From the NCBI RefSeq assembly GCF_020880815.1, contig NZ_JAJITD010000009.1, positions 248,001-312,000 on the forward strand: a stretch of DNA of 64,000 nt, written 5' to 3'. Source of the DNA: Paraburkholderia sejongensis. GTDB lineage: Bacteria; Pseudomonadota; Gammaproteobacteria; Burkholderiales; Burkholderiaceae. Position numbers and translations under genes: made by a program. A model generated the notes under the pieces. It saw only the letters and a program-made list of their open reading frames with translations, was not told the origin of the DNA and searched no databases. How positions within the stretch are numbered: the first letter of the stretch is position 1; every line of letters starts with the position of its first letter. Shown in pieces: positions 9,677 through 17,861 of this stretch.

Positions 9677-10474
9677 TCAACCGCCCGGCTTCGGCAGCCA
9701 CGCGAGCGGGTCGACCGGCTGACCGTTCTGGCGCACTTCGAACTGGACCGACGCGACGCCGCGGCTATCGACGCCGACTTCGCCGATGGTCTGCCCTTGC
9801 GCGACCGCGTCGCCTTCCTTGACGAGCAACTGGCTGTTCTGACCGTACGCGGTGATCAGCGAGTCGTTGTGCTTGATGATGATCAGCGGGCCGTAAGCTT
9901 CGATGCCGGTGCCCGCATAGACGACGCGGCCGGTCGCGGCGGCCTTGACCGGATCGCCTGGGCGCGCGCCGATCACGATGCCGTTGGACGAGCCGGGCGC
10001 GAAGGTGCGCAGCACCGGGCCGCGCACCGGCCATTGCAGCACGCCCTGCTGCGGCCCGCTGGTCGCAGCGGGCGCGCCTGGCACCGCGCCCGGCGGGTTC
10101 GGCCCGGCGACCGGCGCGGCGGGCGCGACGGGGGCGACGGCAACCGGCGGCGTCACCACGCTGCCCGAGCCGAGCGGCGGCGACACCCGCAGCACCTGAC
10201 CGGGGGCGATCGCCGCATTGACTGGCAGACCGTTCCACGCGGCGATTTCCTGCGGCTTGCGGCCGTACGCGGACGCGATGCCGGACAGCGTGTCGCCCGG
10301 ATTCGCGCGGTAGTAGCCGGCCGGCACCGAGACCGTCGCGAGGCTGGTCGTGCTGGACGGCGCATTGCCGTAGAACGGCGCGTTGTCCCACGGCGTCGTG
10401 CAGCCGGCGACCATCGCGCCGAGCGCCGCCAGCGCGATGAGCCGCATCCCCGTCAGTTGCCAATGTCCTGTCAT
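9677..10474 (-). CDS. LysM / degenerate LytM (M23) lipoprotein, NlpD-like amidase activator
   Basis: 265 residues from the ATG at 10474 (AGGA seven bases upstream). Residues 1-25 are a lipoprotein signal ending AGC. A LysM domain at about 60-105 (NPGDTLSGIASAYGRKP) should bind peptidoglycan. After a Pro/Ala/Gly linker, a LytM fold fills about 155-262. The zinc ligands of active M23 enzymes are replaced: GIVIGARPGD stands where HxGxD is expected, and VQFEVRQNG lacks the HxH histidine. Such degenerate proteins (NlpD, EnvC) switch on cell-wall amidases at division. It is not next to rpoS or surE, where classical nlpD sits, so this is probably a paralogue. Confidence 0.88.
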   Translation of the reverse strand: MTGHWQLTGMRLIALAALGAMVAGCTTPWDNAPFYGNAPSSTTSLATVSVPAGYYRANPGDTLSGIASAYGRKPQEIAAWNGLPVNAAIAPGQVLRVSPPLGSGSVVTPPVAVAPVAPAAPVAGPNPPGAVPGAPAATSGPQQGVLQWPVRGPVLRTFAPGSSNGIVIGARPGDPVKAAATGRVVYAGTGIEAYGPLIIIKHNDSLITAYGQNSQLLVKEGDAVAQGQTIGEVGVDSRGVASVQFEVRQNGQPVDPLAWLPKPGG

Positions 10475-10651
10475 GTGATTTTCCTCGACGTGTTTCTCAA
10501 GCGGATTCAACCCAAGCGGATTCGATCGACGGCGCTAGCATTTGCCGTGCCGCGCCGTGCCGCGCGTTCACCGACGGCGTTCCACAGCGCATCCATTATG
10601 CGCGAGCCCCGCACCGGTGCCCGCGCACGCACCGTCACACTGCCGTGCTGT

Positions 10652-10963
10652 TCAGACACTGCCCGCGCTCTCGACTACCAGCACCCGCGCCACGCCGAGT
10701 GGATGCGCGACGTGCTCGGTGCCGACCGACGCATGGACCACGTCGCCGGTCTCCAGCACGGTCGAATGTTCGACGCCGTCTTCGCGATAGCGCATCTCGA
10801 CGCGACCGTCGAGCACCGCGAACACCTCCTCGCCGTCGTTCACATGCCATCGGTAAGGCTGGTCGGTCCAGTGCAAACGCGTGGTGATGCCGTTCATGCT
10901 GGCGATGTCGAGCGCGCCCCACGGACGCGTCGCGGTAAAGCTTTTGCTGCGGATGATTTTCAT
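10652..10963 (-). CDS. Small cupin-domain protein
   Basis: 103 residues, one beta-barrel cupin. The motif RWHVNDGEEVFAVLDGRVEM is cupin motif 1 with one conserved His and Glu, and GDVVHASVGTEHVAHP is motif 2 with its His. Single-domain cupins of this size bind a metal and serve as small isomerases, oxygenases or sugar-binding proteins; the substrate cannot be named. The neighbour upstream on the plus strand is divergent, and the lipoprotein gene downstream is about 180 bases away, so it is probably monocistronic. Confidence 0.85.
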   Translation of the reverse strand: MKIIRSKSFTATRPWGALDIASMNGITTRLHWTDQPYRWHVNDGEEVFAVLDGRVEMRYREDGVEHSTVLETGDVVHASVGTEHVAHPLGVARVLVVESAGSV

Positions 10964-11191
10964 GGTCGATGAACTCGGGCCGGCGCGGACCGCGCGGCCA
11001 AACCGCCACGCCCTTGGGCGACGGCGCTCGCGCGACTGGCCCTATTATAGGTCGCGCGGCCAGCATGGCTGCCGCGAGCCGCCACGCGCCCGTATCGTAT
11101 GATCATTGCAAGCACCAGGGCGTCGCCTATACTCAACCAGGCCGCACGCGGCAAGTTACGAAAACGTCTGAATTCTGGGGAGGAGTCGACG

Positions 11192-11512
11192 ATGAACAAA
11201 GCCACCTTTCTGGCCGTGCAACTGAACGTCGACGATGTCGCGGCGTCCGCGGGCCTCGTCGAATTGCTGAACACGCATCTGATCTTCGCCGCCGACGTCG
11301 CCGAGGCCGCCGATGCGCTAGTGCAACTGGCCAGCATCGCAAAGCTGTCGAGCGGGGTCGAGGCGAGCGTCGAGTTGCCCGCGGTGGCGATCGAGCGGCT
11401 GCGCGAAGCGCTCGACAACCTGAGCGGCTATGACGAATCATGGCTGCTCGCGCTGGAGCCGAGCCGCGCGCTGTTCGACGACCTCGGCCGGCGCCGGCGC
11501 ATGCTGCATTGA
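11192..11512 (+). CDS. Conserved hypothetical protein
   Basis: 106 residues from the ATG at 11192, with a strong GGGAGGAG nine bases upstream that rules out the longer frame starting at 11099. The sequence is acidic and helical with many Ala/Val/Leu residues and no Cys or signal peptide (VDDVAASAGLVELLNTHLI.., AIERLREALDNLSGYDESW). It looks cytosolic. I do not recognise the family. A strong terminator follows 38 bases after the stop, so it is a single-gene unit. Confidence 0.75.
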   Translation: MNKATFLAVQLNVDDVAASAGLVELLNTHLIFAADVAEAADALVQLASIAKLSSGVEASVELPAVAIERLREALDNLSGYDESWLLALEPSRALFDDLGRRRRMLH

Positions 11513-11550
11513 TTCGATGACCGCGCACCCGAACCGGCGCCGTAAACGAC

Positions 11551-11587
11551 AAAACGCCATCCGATCGAACTGGATGGCGTTTTTTCT
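11551..11587 (+). terminator. Intrinsic terminator
   Basis: AAAACGCCATCC, a nine-base loop, GGATGGCG then a run of six T. The stem pairs perfectly over more than ten bases. It ends the 106-residue gene. Confidence 0.92.
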
Positions 11588-11621
11588 TGCCCGCCGCCCC
11601 GCGCTGTTCTGCGAGGCGGCG

Positions 11622-11708
11622 TCCACAGCTACTTCCACTGCGACTTCTTCCACTGTTACTTCTTGCTGCGAACTGCTACTTCCACTGCTGACTGCTACTT
11701 CTACCACC
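11622..11708. repeat. Imperfect short tandem repeat, GCTACTTCCACTG-like units
   Basis: Several imperfect copies of CTACTTCCACTG and CTGCTACTTC between the terminator and the DUF4148 gene. The block is pyrimidine-rich, unlike its GC-rich neighbours, and could vary in copy number between strains. It is not part of a supported gene. Confidence 0.6.
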
Positions 11709-11746
11709 AACTTCCAGACGATCCGGCGTGATGCGTGGGGGCCGGA

Positions 11747-12088
11747 TTAGTTACCGAAGTAGACCGAGTTACGGTCAGCCTTGGCCGGCAGGACCGGCGC
11801 GGCGTGGCCAGCTTGCGAGGTGCCGGCCGCCGGAGCGCCGTAACCGCTGGTGTCGGCCTTGCTCGCCACGGCTACGTTGCCGTGTTCAGCGTCGACCCGG
11901 GCCTGCGCGGCCTGGATGTTCGCCGGGTACGTAGCCTGGTCGCCCACCGGGTTGTAGCCGGCCTTTTCCAGTTGCACCAGTTCGGCGCGCACTTGTGCTC
12001 GGGTCACCGGCTGGCTCGCTTGTGCGAACGCGGCGGCCGGGACGATGAGGGCGGCGGCGACTGCGACTGCGGAAATCAGCTTTTTCAT
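11747..12088 (-). CDS. DUF4148 small secreted protein
   Basis: 113 residues with a textbook Sec signal peptide (MKKLISAVAVAAALIVPAAAFAQ, cleavage after AFA). The mature N-terminus QPVTRAQVRAELVQLEKAGYNP is the DUF4148 signature; this family is expanded in Burkholderiaceae and is periplasmic or secreted with unknown role. The C-terminal half is Ala/Gly/Pro-rich and ends SVYFGN. AGGAGG lies seven bases before the ATG. The AT-rich upstream region contains two adjacent palindromes (12171-12198), which suggests regulated expression. Confidence 0.9.
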   Translation of the reverse strand: MKKLISAVAVAAALIVPAAAFAQASQPVTRAQVRAELVQLEKAGYNPVGDQATYPANIQAAQARVDAEHGNVAVASKADTSGYGAPAAGTSQAGHAAPVLPAKADRNSVYFGN

Positions 12089-12170
12089 GATGAACCTCCT
12101 ATTTAACTTGTTGGACTGTTGCGCTGGAGGTCTGGTGTTTCTTCCTCTGCGCTTGAAAACAAGTTTAGGA

Positions 12171-12198
12171 GGGTTAACCCTTAGGGTAAATCCCTAAG
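12171..12198. promoter_or_regulatory. Paired palindromes upstream of the DUF4148 gene (candidate operator)
   Basis: GGGTTAACCC, a perfect ten-base palindrome, runs directly into CTTAGGGTAAATCCCTAAG, a seven-base inverted repeat around TAAAT. They share the GGGTTA/TTAGGG core, so the block offers four related half-sites. It lies about 85-110 bases before the DUF4148 start in an AT-rich region. A dimeric repressor or activator site is the simplest reading. Confidence 0.5.
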
Positions 12199-12327
12199 TA
12201 AAGGAAACTCTATTTCTTATCTTGAAAGAATCTTTTGGGAATTCGAGCGCGACATCTAAACCATTAATAAATTTGGTAATAATATAGAAATCGCTTCGGA
12301 CGGGTTGCCGGGCGGTAAACGAACGAA

Positions 12328-12365
12328 CGGCCCGGTTCGCGCGATACCGCCTACGCGCCGGGCCG
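12328..12365 (-). terminator. Possible terminator of gnd
   Basis: Inverted repeat CGGCCCGG ... CCGGGCCG with inner CGCG pairing, 31 bases past the gnd stop. On the minus strand it is followed by TTCGTTCGTTT, a weak T-rich tract. Confidence 0.45.
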
Positions 12366-12395
12366 AGATTCAAACGCTCGAACTTCTCAGACCGC

Positions 12396-13805
12396 TCAGT
12401 TCCACTGCGCGTGGAAGCTACCCGGCTTGTCGATGCGCTCGAACGTGTGCGCGCCGAAGAAGTCGCGCTGTGCCTGCACGAGGTTGGCCGGCAGGCGCTC
12501 GGAGCGATAGGCGTCGAAATACGCGATCGCCGACGAGAACGCCGGCACCGGCACGCCCGCGTTGATCGCCGCGACCACCACTTCGCGCAGCGCCGCCTGG
12601 TAGTTCTTCGCGATATCGCGGAAGTACGGATCGAGCAGCAGGTTCGCGAGCGCCTTGTCCTGGGCGTACGCGTCGGTGATCTTTTGCAGGAAGCGCGCGC
12701 GGATGATGCAGCCGGCGCGGAAAATCTTCGCGATGGTCCCGTAGTCGAGATCCCACTTGTACTCTTCCGACGCCGCGCGAAGCTGCGCGAAGCCCTGCGC
12801 GTACGAGATCACCTTGCTGAAATACAGCGCGCGGCGCACCGCTTCGACGAACGCTTCCTTCGAGCCTGCGAGCGGCTTCGCCTGCGGCCCTTCGAGCACC
12901 TTGCTGGCGGCCACGCGCTGCGTCTTCAGCGAGGACAGCACGCGCGCGAACACCGCTTCGGTGATCAGCGGCAGCGGCGCGCCGAGGTCGAGCGCGTTCT
13001 GGCTGGTCCACTTGCCGGTGCCCTTCTGCGCGGCGCGGTCGAGAATCACGTCGACGAGATCCTTGCCGGTTTCGTCGTCTTTCTTGCCGAAAATCTTCGA
13101 GGTGATTTCGATCAGGTAGCTGTCCAGTTCGCCCTGGTTCCACTCGGTGTAGACCTTGCCGAGTTCGTCGTTCGACAGCCCGACCACCTGCTTGAGCACC
13201 GCGTAGCTCTCGGCGATCAGCTGCATGTCGCCGTATTCGATGCCGTTGTGGACCATCTTCACGAAGTGGCCCGCGCCGTCCGGACCCATGTAGGCGACGC
13301 ACGGTTCGCCGTCCGGCGCCTTGGCGGCGATCTCGGTGAGGATCGGCGCGACCAGGTCGTACGCGTCGCGCTGGCCGCCGGGCATGATCGACGGGCCTTT
13401 CAGCGCGCCTTCCTCGCCGCCGGACACGCCGGTGCCGATGAAGTGCAGACCAGCCTTCGCGAGTTCCTGGTTGCGGCGGATCGTGTCGGTGAAATGGGTG
13501 TTGCCGCCGTCGATCAGGATGTCGCCCGGCTCGAGCAGCGGCTTGAGCGAGGCGATGGTCGCGTCGGTCGGCTCGCCGGCCTTGACCATCAGCAGAATGC
13601 GGCGCGGCTTCTCGAGCGAGTCGACGAACTCTTCCAGCGTGAAAGCCGGCACCAGCTTGCGATCCGGATATTCGGCGATGAGTTCGTCGGTTTTTACGCG
13701 GCTACGGTTGTAGACCGACACCGCGTGGCCGCGGCTCTCGATGTTGAGCGCCAGATTGCGACCCATCACCGCCAGCCCTACCACGCCGATTGCCTGTTTG
13801 CCCAT
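12396..13805 (-). CDS. gnd: 6-phosphogluconate dehydrogenase, decarboxylating
   Basis: 469 residues, the length of the long dimeric form. It oxidises 6-phosphogluconate to ribulose 5-phosphate with CO2 release and NADPH formation in the pentose phosphate pathway. Seen: the N-terminal GLAVMGRNLALN nucleotide fold, IDGGNTHFTDT, the substrate signature SGGEEGALKGPSIMPGG, the catalytic-Lys region HFVKMVHNGIEYGDMQ, and IIRARFLQ in the C-terminal helical domain. The start ATG follows GGAGAATTCAC. It is flanked by a probable terminator and by about 200 non-coding bases upstream. Confidence 0.97.
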   Translation of the reverse strand: MGKQAIGVVGLAVMGRNLALNIESRGHAVSVYNRSRVKTDELIAEYPDRKLVPAFTLEEFVDSLEKPRRILLMVKAGEPTDATIASLKPLLEPGDILIDGGNTHFTDTIRRNQELAKAGLHFIGTGVSGGEEGALKGPSIMPGGQRDAYDLVAPILTEIAAKAPDGEPCVAYMGPDGAGHFVKMVHNGIEYGDMQLIAESYAVLKQVVGLSNDELGKVYTEWNQGELDSYLIEITSKIFGKKDDETGKDLVDVILDRAAQKGTGKWTSQNALDLGAPLPLITEAVFARVLSSLKTQRVAASKVLEGPQAKPLAGSKEAFVEAVRRALYFSKVISYAQGFAQLRAASEEYKWDLDYGTIAKIFRAGCIIRARFLQKITDAYAQDKALANLLLDPYFRDIAKNYQAALREVVVAAINAGVPVPAFSSAIAYFDAYRSERLPANLVQAQRDFFGAHTFERIDKPGSFHAQWN

Positions 13806-14014
13806 GTGAATTCTCCAGAGTCCAAAAATGTCGTGACGCCGCGCGATCCAATGCGCCGGCGCGGCGTCGAGGGTGAAAGGATAAAAGAAATGCGCGCGGG
13901 ACGCTTGGCGACGCGCAGTTCAAGCACGCGCCGCGACACGCGGGCTGGCGCTTTATGACAGGCTTCGCGCGCGACCCGCTATGGCGTTCGCTAGTACGTT
14001 CGCTATGACGCCCG

Positions 14015-14623
14015 CTATTGCGCCCGCTTGCGGAACACGAGACTGAAATTGTTGGCCGGCATCGCCACCACCTGCTCGCACGCGAGCCCGGCCGTTTCGC
14101 CGAGCGCGACCACTGCCTCCATGTCGCGCACACCCCATCGCTCGTCACGGCTTTTCAGCCACTGCTCGAATGCTTCGTTGCTCGGCGCGGTGTGCGCGCC
14201 GCCGCGTTTGTACGGGCCGTACAGAAACAGCACGCCGCCGTCGACGAGCCGCCGTCCGGCGCCGTCGAACAGCGCCTGCGCGGCGCTCCACGGCGAGATA
14301 TGAATCATGTTGATGCAGACCACCGCGTCGAGTGCATCGACGCCCCAGTCCGGCTGATGCACGTCGAGCGCGAGCGGCGCGCGCAGATTCGGCAAGCCCG
14401 CGTGCGCGGTCCACGCGGCAATCGACGCGCGCGCATCCGGATCGGCATCGCTCGGCTGCCAGTCGAGGCCCGGCAGCGCAGCGGCAAAGCACACCGCATG
14501 CTCGCCGGTGCCGCTGGCGATTTCGAGCACGCGGCCGCTGGCGGGCAGCGCGTCGCGCAGCACCGCGAGAATCGGTTCGCGGTTGCGTTCGGCGGAAGGC
14601 GAATGTTGCCGGGCGTCGGTCAT
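14015..14623 (-). CDS. DUF938 SAM-dependent methyltransferase-like protein
   Basis: 202 residues. The N-terminus SPSAERNREPILAVLRDALP is the conserved DUF938 entry. VLEIASGTGEHAVCFA is the SAM-binding motif I, DAVVCINMIHISPW carries motif IV, and FLYGPYKRGG with the C-terminal FSLVFRK complete the fold. The family is widespread in proteobacteria and its substrate is unknown. It sits 109 bases downstream of the PNPOx-like gene on the same strand and could share its transcript. Confidence 0.9.
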   Translation of the reverse strand: MTDARQHSPSAERNREPILAVLRDALPASGRVLEIASGTGEHAVCFAAALPGLDWQPSDADPDARASIAAWTAHAGLPNLRAPLALDVHQPDWGVDALDAVVCINMIHISPWSAAQALFDGAGRRLVDGGVLFLYGPYKRGGAHTAPSNEAFEQWLKSRDERWGVRDMEAVVALGETAGLACEQVVAMPANNFSLVFRKRAQ

Positions 14624-14726
14624 GGTCGGGCGGTCGGGTCGATGGATGGTCGGTTAATGGGGTGACGGCGGGGGTGTCGGCGGGTTTAACAGCGGACAGG
14701 TTTAGCCGCGGCGCAACGGTGGGCGG

Positions 14727-15344
14727 TCAGTACAACGTCGCGCGCACGCGGGCCGGCAGCTCGCGGTCGTAGGCGACGCCGTCGAACTGCTCGCCGTCGC
14801 CGGCGGCGAAGATGTGCTGCAGGATCTCGCCGGCGCTCGGTAGTCTCGAACGCTCGACATGACTCGCCGGGTCCCACAGACGCGAGCGCACCAGCGCCTT
14901 CGAGCAATGGAAATACACCGCTTCGACGTCGATCAGCAGCACGGTGCGCGGCAGTTTACCGTCGACGGCGTAACTGTCCAGTAGCGCCGGGTCCGCCGAG
15001 ATGCGGCCGCGGCCGTTCACCCGCAAGGTTTCGCCGACGCCGGGCACGATCAGCAGCAGCGCGAGCCGCGGGTCGGCGATGATGTTGCGCAGGCTGTCGA
15101 GCCGGTTGTTGCCGGGACGGTCGGGCAGCGCGAGCGTGCGTTCGTCGAGCACGCGCACGAAACCCGGCGCGTCGCCGCGCGGCGAACAGTCGAGGCCGGC
15201 GGGGCCGCTCGTCGCCAGCACCGCGAGCGGCGCCGCTTCGACGAACGCGCGATAGTCGTCGTTCACGTAGTCGATTTCCTTGCGCAGCGAGCGCTCGGCG
15301 GGTTGCGCGTAAAGGGCTTCGAGCTGTTCGATCGTCGTCAGCAT
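14727..15344 (-). CDS. Pyridoxamine 5'-phosphate oxidase-related FMN-binding protein
   Basis: 205 residues from the ATG at 15344 (AGGA eight bases upstream). The larger frame reaching to 16121 is only an open shadow of the sirtuin gene. Residues 30-150 form a split-barrel flavin fold: AFVEAAPLAVLATSG, CSPRGDAPGFVRVLD, LALPDRPGNNRLDSLRNI, then LLLIVPGVGETLRVNGRGRIS. This is the PNPOx-like family in which the enzyme activity is usually not pyridoxal synthesis but an unknown flavin reduction. It is 68 bases downstream of the sirtuin gene in the same direction. Confidence 0.88.
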   Translation of the reverse strand: MLTTIEQLEALYAQPAERSLRKEIDYVNDDYRAFVEAAPLAVLATSGPAGLDCSPRGDAPGFVRVLDERTLALPDRPGNNRLDSLRNIIADPRLALLLIVPGVGETLRVNGRGRISADPALLDSYAVDGKLPRTVLLIDVEAVYFHCSKALVRSRLWDPASHVERSRLPSAGEILQHIFAAGDGEQFDGVAYDRELPARVRATLY

Positions 15345-15412
15345 GGGACCGTCCTGGTATGGGGTTGGGCCGGGGGCCTTTGGTGTTTGGTGATCGGTGT
15401 TCGGTTCGCTAT

Positions 15413-16345
15413 TCAGTCGCTCGCCAGCCGGCCGGCGAGCGCGCTCAGCGTGTCGCCGCACGGCGCGGCGACCTTCAGCGACAGCAGCGGATCGGCGCGC
15501 GTGCGGCCCAGGTTGATCGCGGCGATCGGCTTGCCCTGGCGCTGCGCCCACACGCAGAAGCGATAGCCGGAATACACCATCAGCGACGAGCCGGCCACCA
15601 GCACCGCGTCGGCCGCCTCGAGCGCGGCCGCGGCCGCGTCGACCCGCGTCTTCGGCACGTTCTCGCCGAAGAACACCACCGCCGGCTTCAGCAGGCCGCC
15701 GCAATTCGTGCAGGCCGGCACGCGAAACCCGCCGAGGTCGTGCCATTCGAGATGCGCGTCGCCATCGGCGGCGGCTTCGGCGGTCACGTCGAGCAGCGCG
15801 GGGTTGTCGGCTTCGAGCGTCTGCTGGATCGTCGCGCGCGCGTGCTCGGTGCCGCAATCGAGGCAGATCACGCCGTCGATCCCGCCATGCAGTTCGATCA
15901 CGTCGCGACTGCCGGCGCGCTGATGCAGGCCGTCGACGTTCTGCGTGACCAGCGTCGGCACATGGCCGGCCGCTTCGAGCCGTGCGAGCGCGACATGCGC
16001 GGCGTTCGGCTGCGCGCGCGCGACCAGCGGCCAGCCGACCATGCTGCGGGCCCAGTAGCGTTGCCGCATCGCCTGGGTGCCGAGGAATTCCTGCAGCGTG
16101 ATCGGCGGCGAGCGCTTCCATGCGCCGTTGTCGTCGCGATAGCCGGGGATGCCGGAGTCGGTGCTGATGCCCGCGCCGGTCAGCACGAACAGGCGCGGAT
16201 GACGCTGGACGAAACGGTGCAGGTCGTCGAGCGAGTGGGAGTCGGGTTGCCGGCGCGGTTGCGGGTCGGCTTGCGGATCGCCGCGGGAACCGCTTGGCGA
16301 ATCGGGCTGCTGCGGGTCGGTCGGCGGGAGCTGGAGGTCGGTCAT
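15413..16345 (-). CDS. NAD-dependent protein deacylase, sirtuin class
   Basis: 310 residues. It removes acyl groups from lysines using NAD. GAGIS (57-61) and TQNVDGLH (134-141) line the NAD pocket, H153 is the catalytic His, and the Zn ribbon Cys residues are C161, C164, C212 and C215. The first 40 residues are an extra Pro/Gln/Asp-rich, probably disordered tail, so the true start could be a later codon. It heads a leftward run with the PNPOx-like and DUF938 genes. Class II-type bacterial sirtuins act in the cytosol on metabolic enzymes. Confidence 0.93.
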   Translation of the reverse strand: MTDLQLPPTDPQQPDSPSGSRGDPQADPQPRRQPDSHSLDDLHRFVQRHPRLFVLTGAGISTDSGIPGYRDDNGAWKRSPPITLQEFLGTQAMRQRYWARSMVGWPLVARAQPNAAHVALARLEAAGHVPTLVTQNVDGLHQRAGSRDVIELHGGIDGVICLDCGTEHARATIQQTLEADNPALLDVTAEAAADGDAHLEWHDLGGFRVPACTNCGGLLKPAVVFFGENVPKTRVDAAAAALEAADAVLVAGSSLMVYSGYRFCVWAQRQGKPIAAINLGRTRADPLLSLKVAAPCGDTLSALAGRLASD

Positions 16346-16375
16346 GACGGGGACTGGGGGGCTAGATCGCGCGCT

Positions 16376-16666
16376 TTAGCGGCGGCTGGGTGAGGTGCGG
16401 TGTGGCGTTTTCGCACCCGGCTTTGCTTCGGCTTGTCGCTCCGCTTGCGGTTGCCTTGCCGCTTCAGGCTGCCTCGTCGCTTCGGCTAGCCGCCGCTCCG
16501 CCTGACGCTGTTCCCACGCAGCCAACGCGCTCCGGTAGCGAGCGAGCGCGTCGTCGTACAGATCGAACACGCACGGCGTGCAGCCGCTATGACAGCAGTC
16601 TTCGAGTTCGGGCTGAACGGGCGGCTGCGGCGGCGGATCGTCTTCGTTGGGTGGGGCTGGGGGCAC
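16376..16666 (-). CDS. Oxidoreductase-like domain protein (PF09791-type), small
   Basis: The core DCCHSGCTPCVFDLYDDALARY is the oxidoreductase-like domain: CC-x-SGC-x2-C-V then an aromatic Asp-Leu-Tyr helix. The N-terminus is Pro-rich and the C-terminal 45 residues are Gln/Glu/Arg/Ala-rich, likely helical. I prefer the GTG at 16666 (96 residues) because a TATACT promoter-like hexamer lies within the longer frame beginning at a GTG at 16720. Function unknown; the Cys cluster may bind a metal. The gene lies between the SDR and sirtuin genes on the same strand. Confidence 0.7.
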   Translation of the reverse strand: MPPAPPNEDDPPPQPPVQPELEDCCHSGCTPCVFDLYDDALARYRSALAAWEQRQAERRLAEATRQPEAARQPQAERQAEAKPGAKTPHRTSPSRR

Positions 16667-16732
16667 GGCGCGGCGTGTTTGCGGAAAACGGGAAGCGCCC
16701 AGTATAAGTTGAACGCGCACGCGCCGCGCGCG

Positions 16733-17497
16733 TCAGCCGCGGCCGACGAACGGCATCTTGGTCGCCATGATCGTCATGAACTGCACGTTCGCCGACAGCG
16801 GCAGCTGCGCCATATGCAGCACCGCGTCGGCGACGTGCTGCACGTCCATCAACGGCTCCGCGACGATCTCGCCGTTCGCCTGCGGCACGCCGCGCGCCAT
16901 CCGCGCGGCCATCTCGGTCGCCGCGTTGCCGACGTCGATCTGCCCGCACACGATGTCGTATTTGCGGCCGTCGAGCGACACCGCTTTCGTCAAACCGGTG
17001 ATCGCGTGCTTGGTCGCCGTATAGGCCGCACTGTTCGGCCGCGGCGCATGCGCGGAAATCGAGCCGTTGTTGATGATGCGGCCGCCGCGCGGGTTCTGCG
17101 TTTTCATCAGACCGAACGCGGCGCGCGTGCACAGGAACACACCGTTCAGATTGGTATCGACGATCGCGCGCCATTCGTCGATGTCGAGTTCGTCGAGATC
17201 GACCGGCGAGCCGTTGCGGCCCGCGTTGTTGAACAGCACGTCGAGCCGGCCGAAGCGCGCGCGGATCGTGTCGAACAGCGCGGCGACGCTGGCGGCGTCG
17301 GTGACGTCGCACGACACCGCGAGCGCGGCGCCGCCTAGCGCCGCGGCCTCCTGAGCGACCGCGTCGAGCGGCTGCTGGCGGCGGCCGGCGAGCACCACCC
17401 GATAACCGTGCCGCGCGAGCGTCAGCGCGCACGCGCGGCCGATGCCGCTGCCCGCGCCCGTTACCAATGCCACTTTCCCGCTGTTCTGTTCCGACAT
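16733..17497 (-). CDS. Short-chain dehydrogenase/reductase
   Basis: 254 residues from the ATG at 17497, preceded by AGGAG at seven bases; the frame upstream to 17680 is not used. Classical SDR: TGAGSGIG at 13-20 for the dinucleotide, NNAG at 90-93, and the catalytic S146/S148, Y159 and K163. The Arg/Asp pattern after strand 2 (GRRQQPLD) suggests NADP. The substrate is unknown. VGNAATEMAARM replaces the usual PG-x-T stretch after the active site. Confidence 0.9.
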   Translation of the reverse strand: MSEQNSGKVALVTGAGSGIGRACALTLARHGYRVVLAGRRQQPLDAVAQEAAALGGAALAVSCDVTDAASVAALFDTIRARFGRLDVLFNNAGRNGSPVDLDELDIDEWRAIVDTNLNGVFLCTRAAFGLMKTQNPRGGRIINNGSISAHAPRPNSAAYTATKHAITGLTKAVSLDGRKYDIVCGQIDVGNAATEMAARMARGVPQANGEIVAEPLMDVQHVADAVLHMAQLPLSANVQFMTIMATKMPFVGRG

Positions 17498-17861
17498 CGC
17501 GTATCTCCTGTCCTGTTGTGTTGGGTCGCGCCGCGCGCAGTTGCGGCGAGGGTTTCGCATCGCAGGGACGTGCGCCGGATTCGCCACGCACCATACAACA
17601 GCGCGCAGGCGCGACGCAAACCGCGCGGCGACGACGCTCGCCGCGCAGCGTCCGGTGAGCCGTGCGGCCGCCGTGGTCATTGGGTCGATCTGGGCGGCAT
17701 CGGCCGCGCTTACGGGGTGGCTCGGCTACCGCTATCTATCGGCCTGAACGCTCCCACGCGGCGCGCCGCGGCCCGCATCGATGGTATCGTTCGCGGTTAC
17801 GCATCGCGCATGATTGACCGCCTTCCCGCCAGCCGGGGACGCGCACCGGAAGCACGTTTCA
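17498..17861. other. Intergenic region between divergent SDR and polysaccharide deacetylase genes
   Basis: About 360 bases. A short frame from a GTG at 17655 to 17747 would encode a 30-residue hydrophobic peptide (SRAAAVVIGSIWAASAALTG) that could be a membrane microprotein, but it has no clear ribosome site. Otherwise nothing is seen beyond the expected promoters. Confidence 0.4.

Noticed and set aside
7506..9722. 738-residue plus-strand frame crossing from the MFS gene through ltaE
   Set aside because: Runs in the wrong frame through two genes with recognisable products; Arg/Ala-rich throughout.
14727..16121. Apparent 464-residue fusion of a long N-terminal extension with the PNPOx-like protein
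   Set aside because: The N-terminal part is the out-of-frame shadow of the sirtuin gene; a ribosome site and good start occur at 15344.
17655..17747. 30-residue hydrophobic peptide from a GTG
   Set aside because: No ribosome site and no flanking structure; kept only as a note in the intergenic entry.
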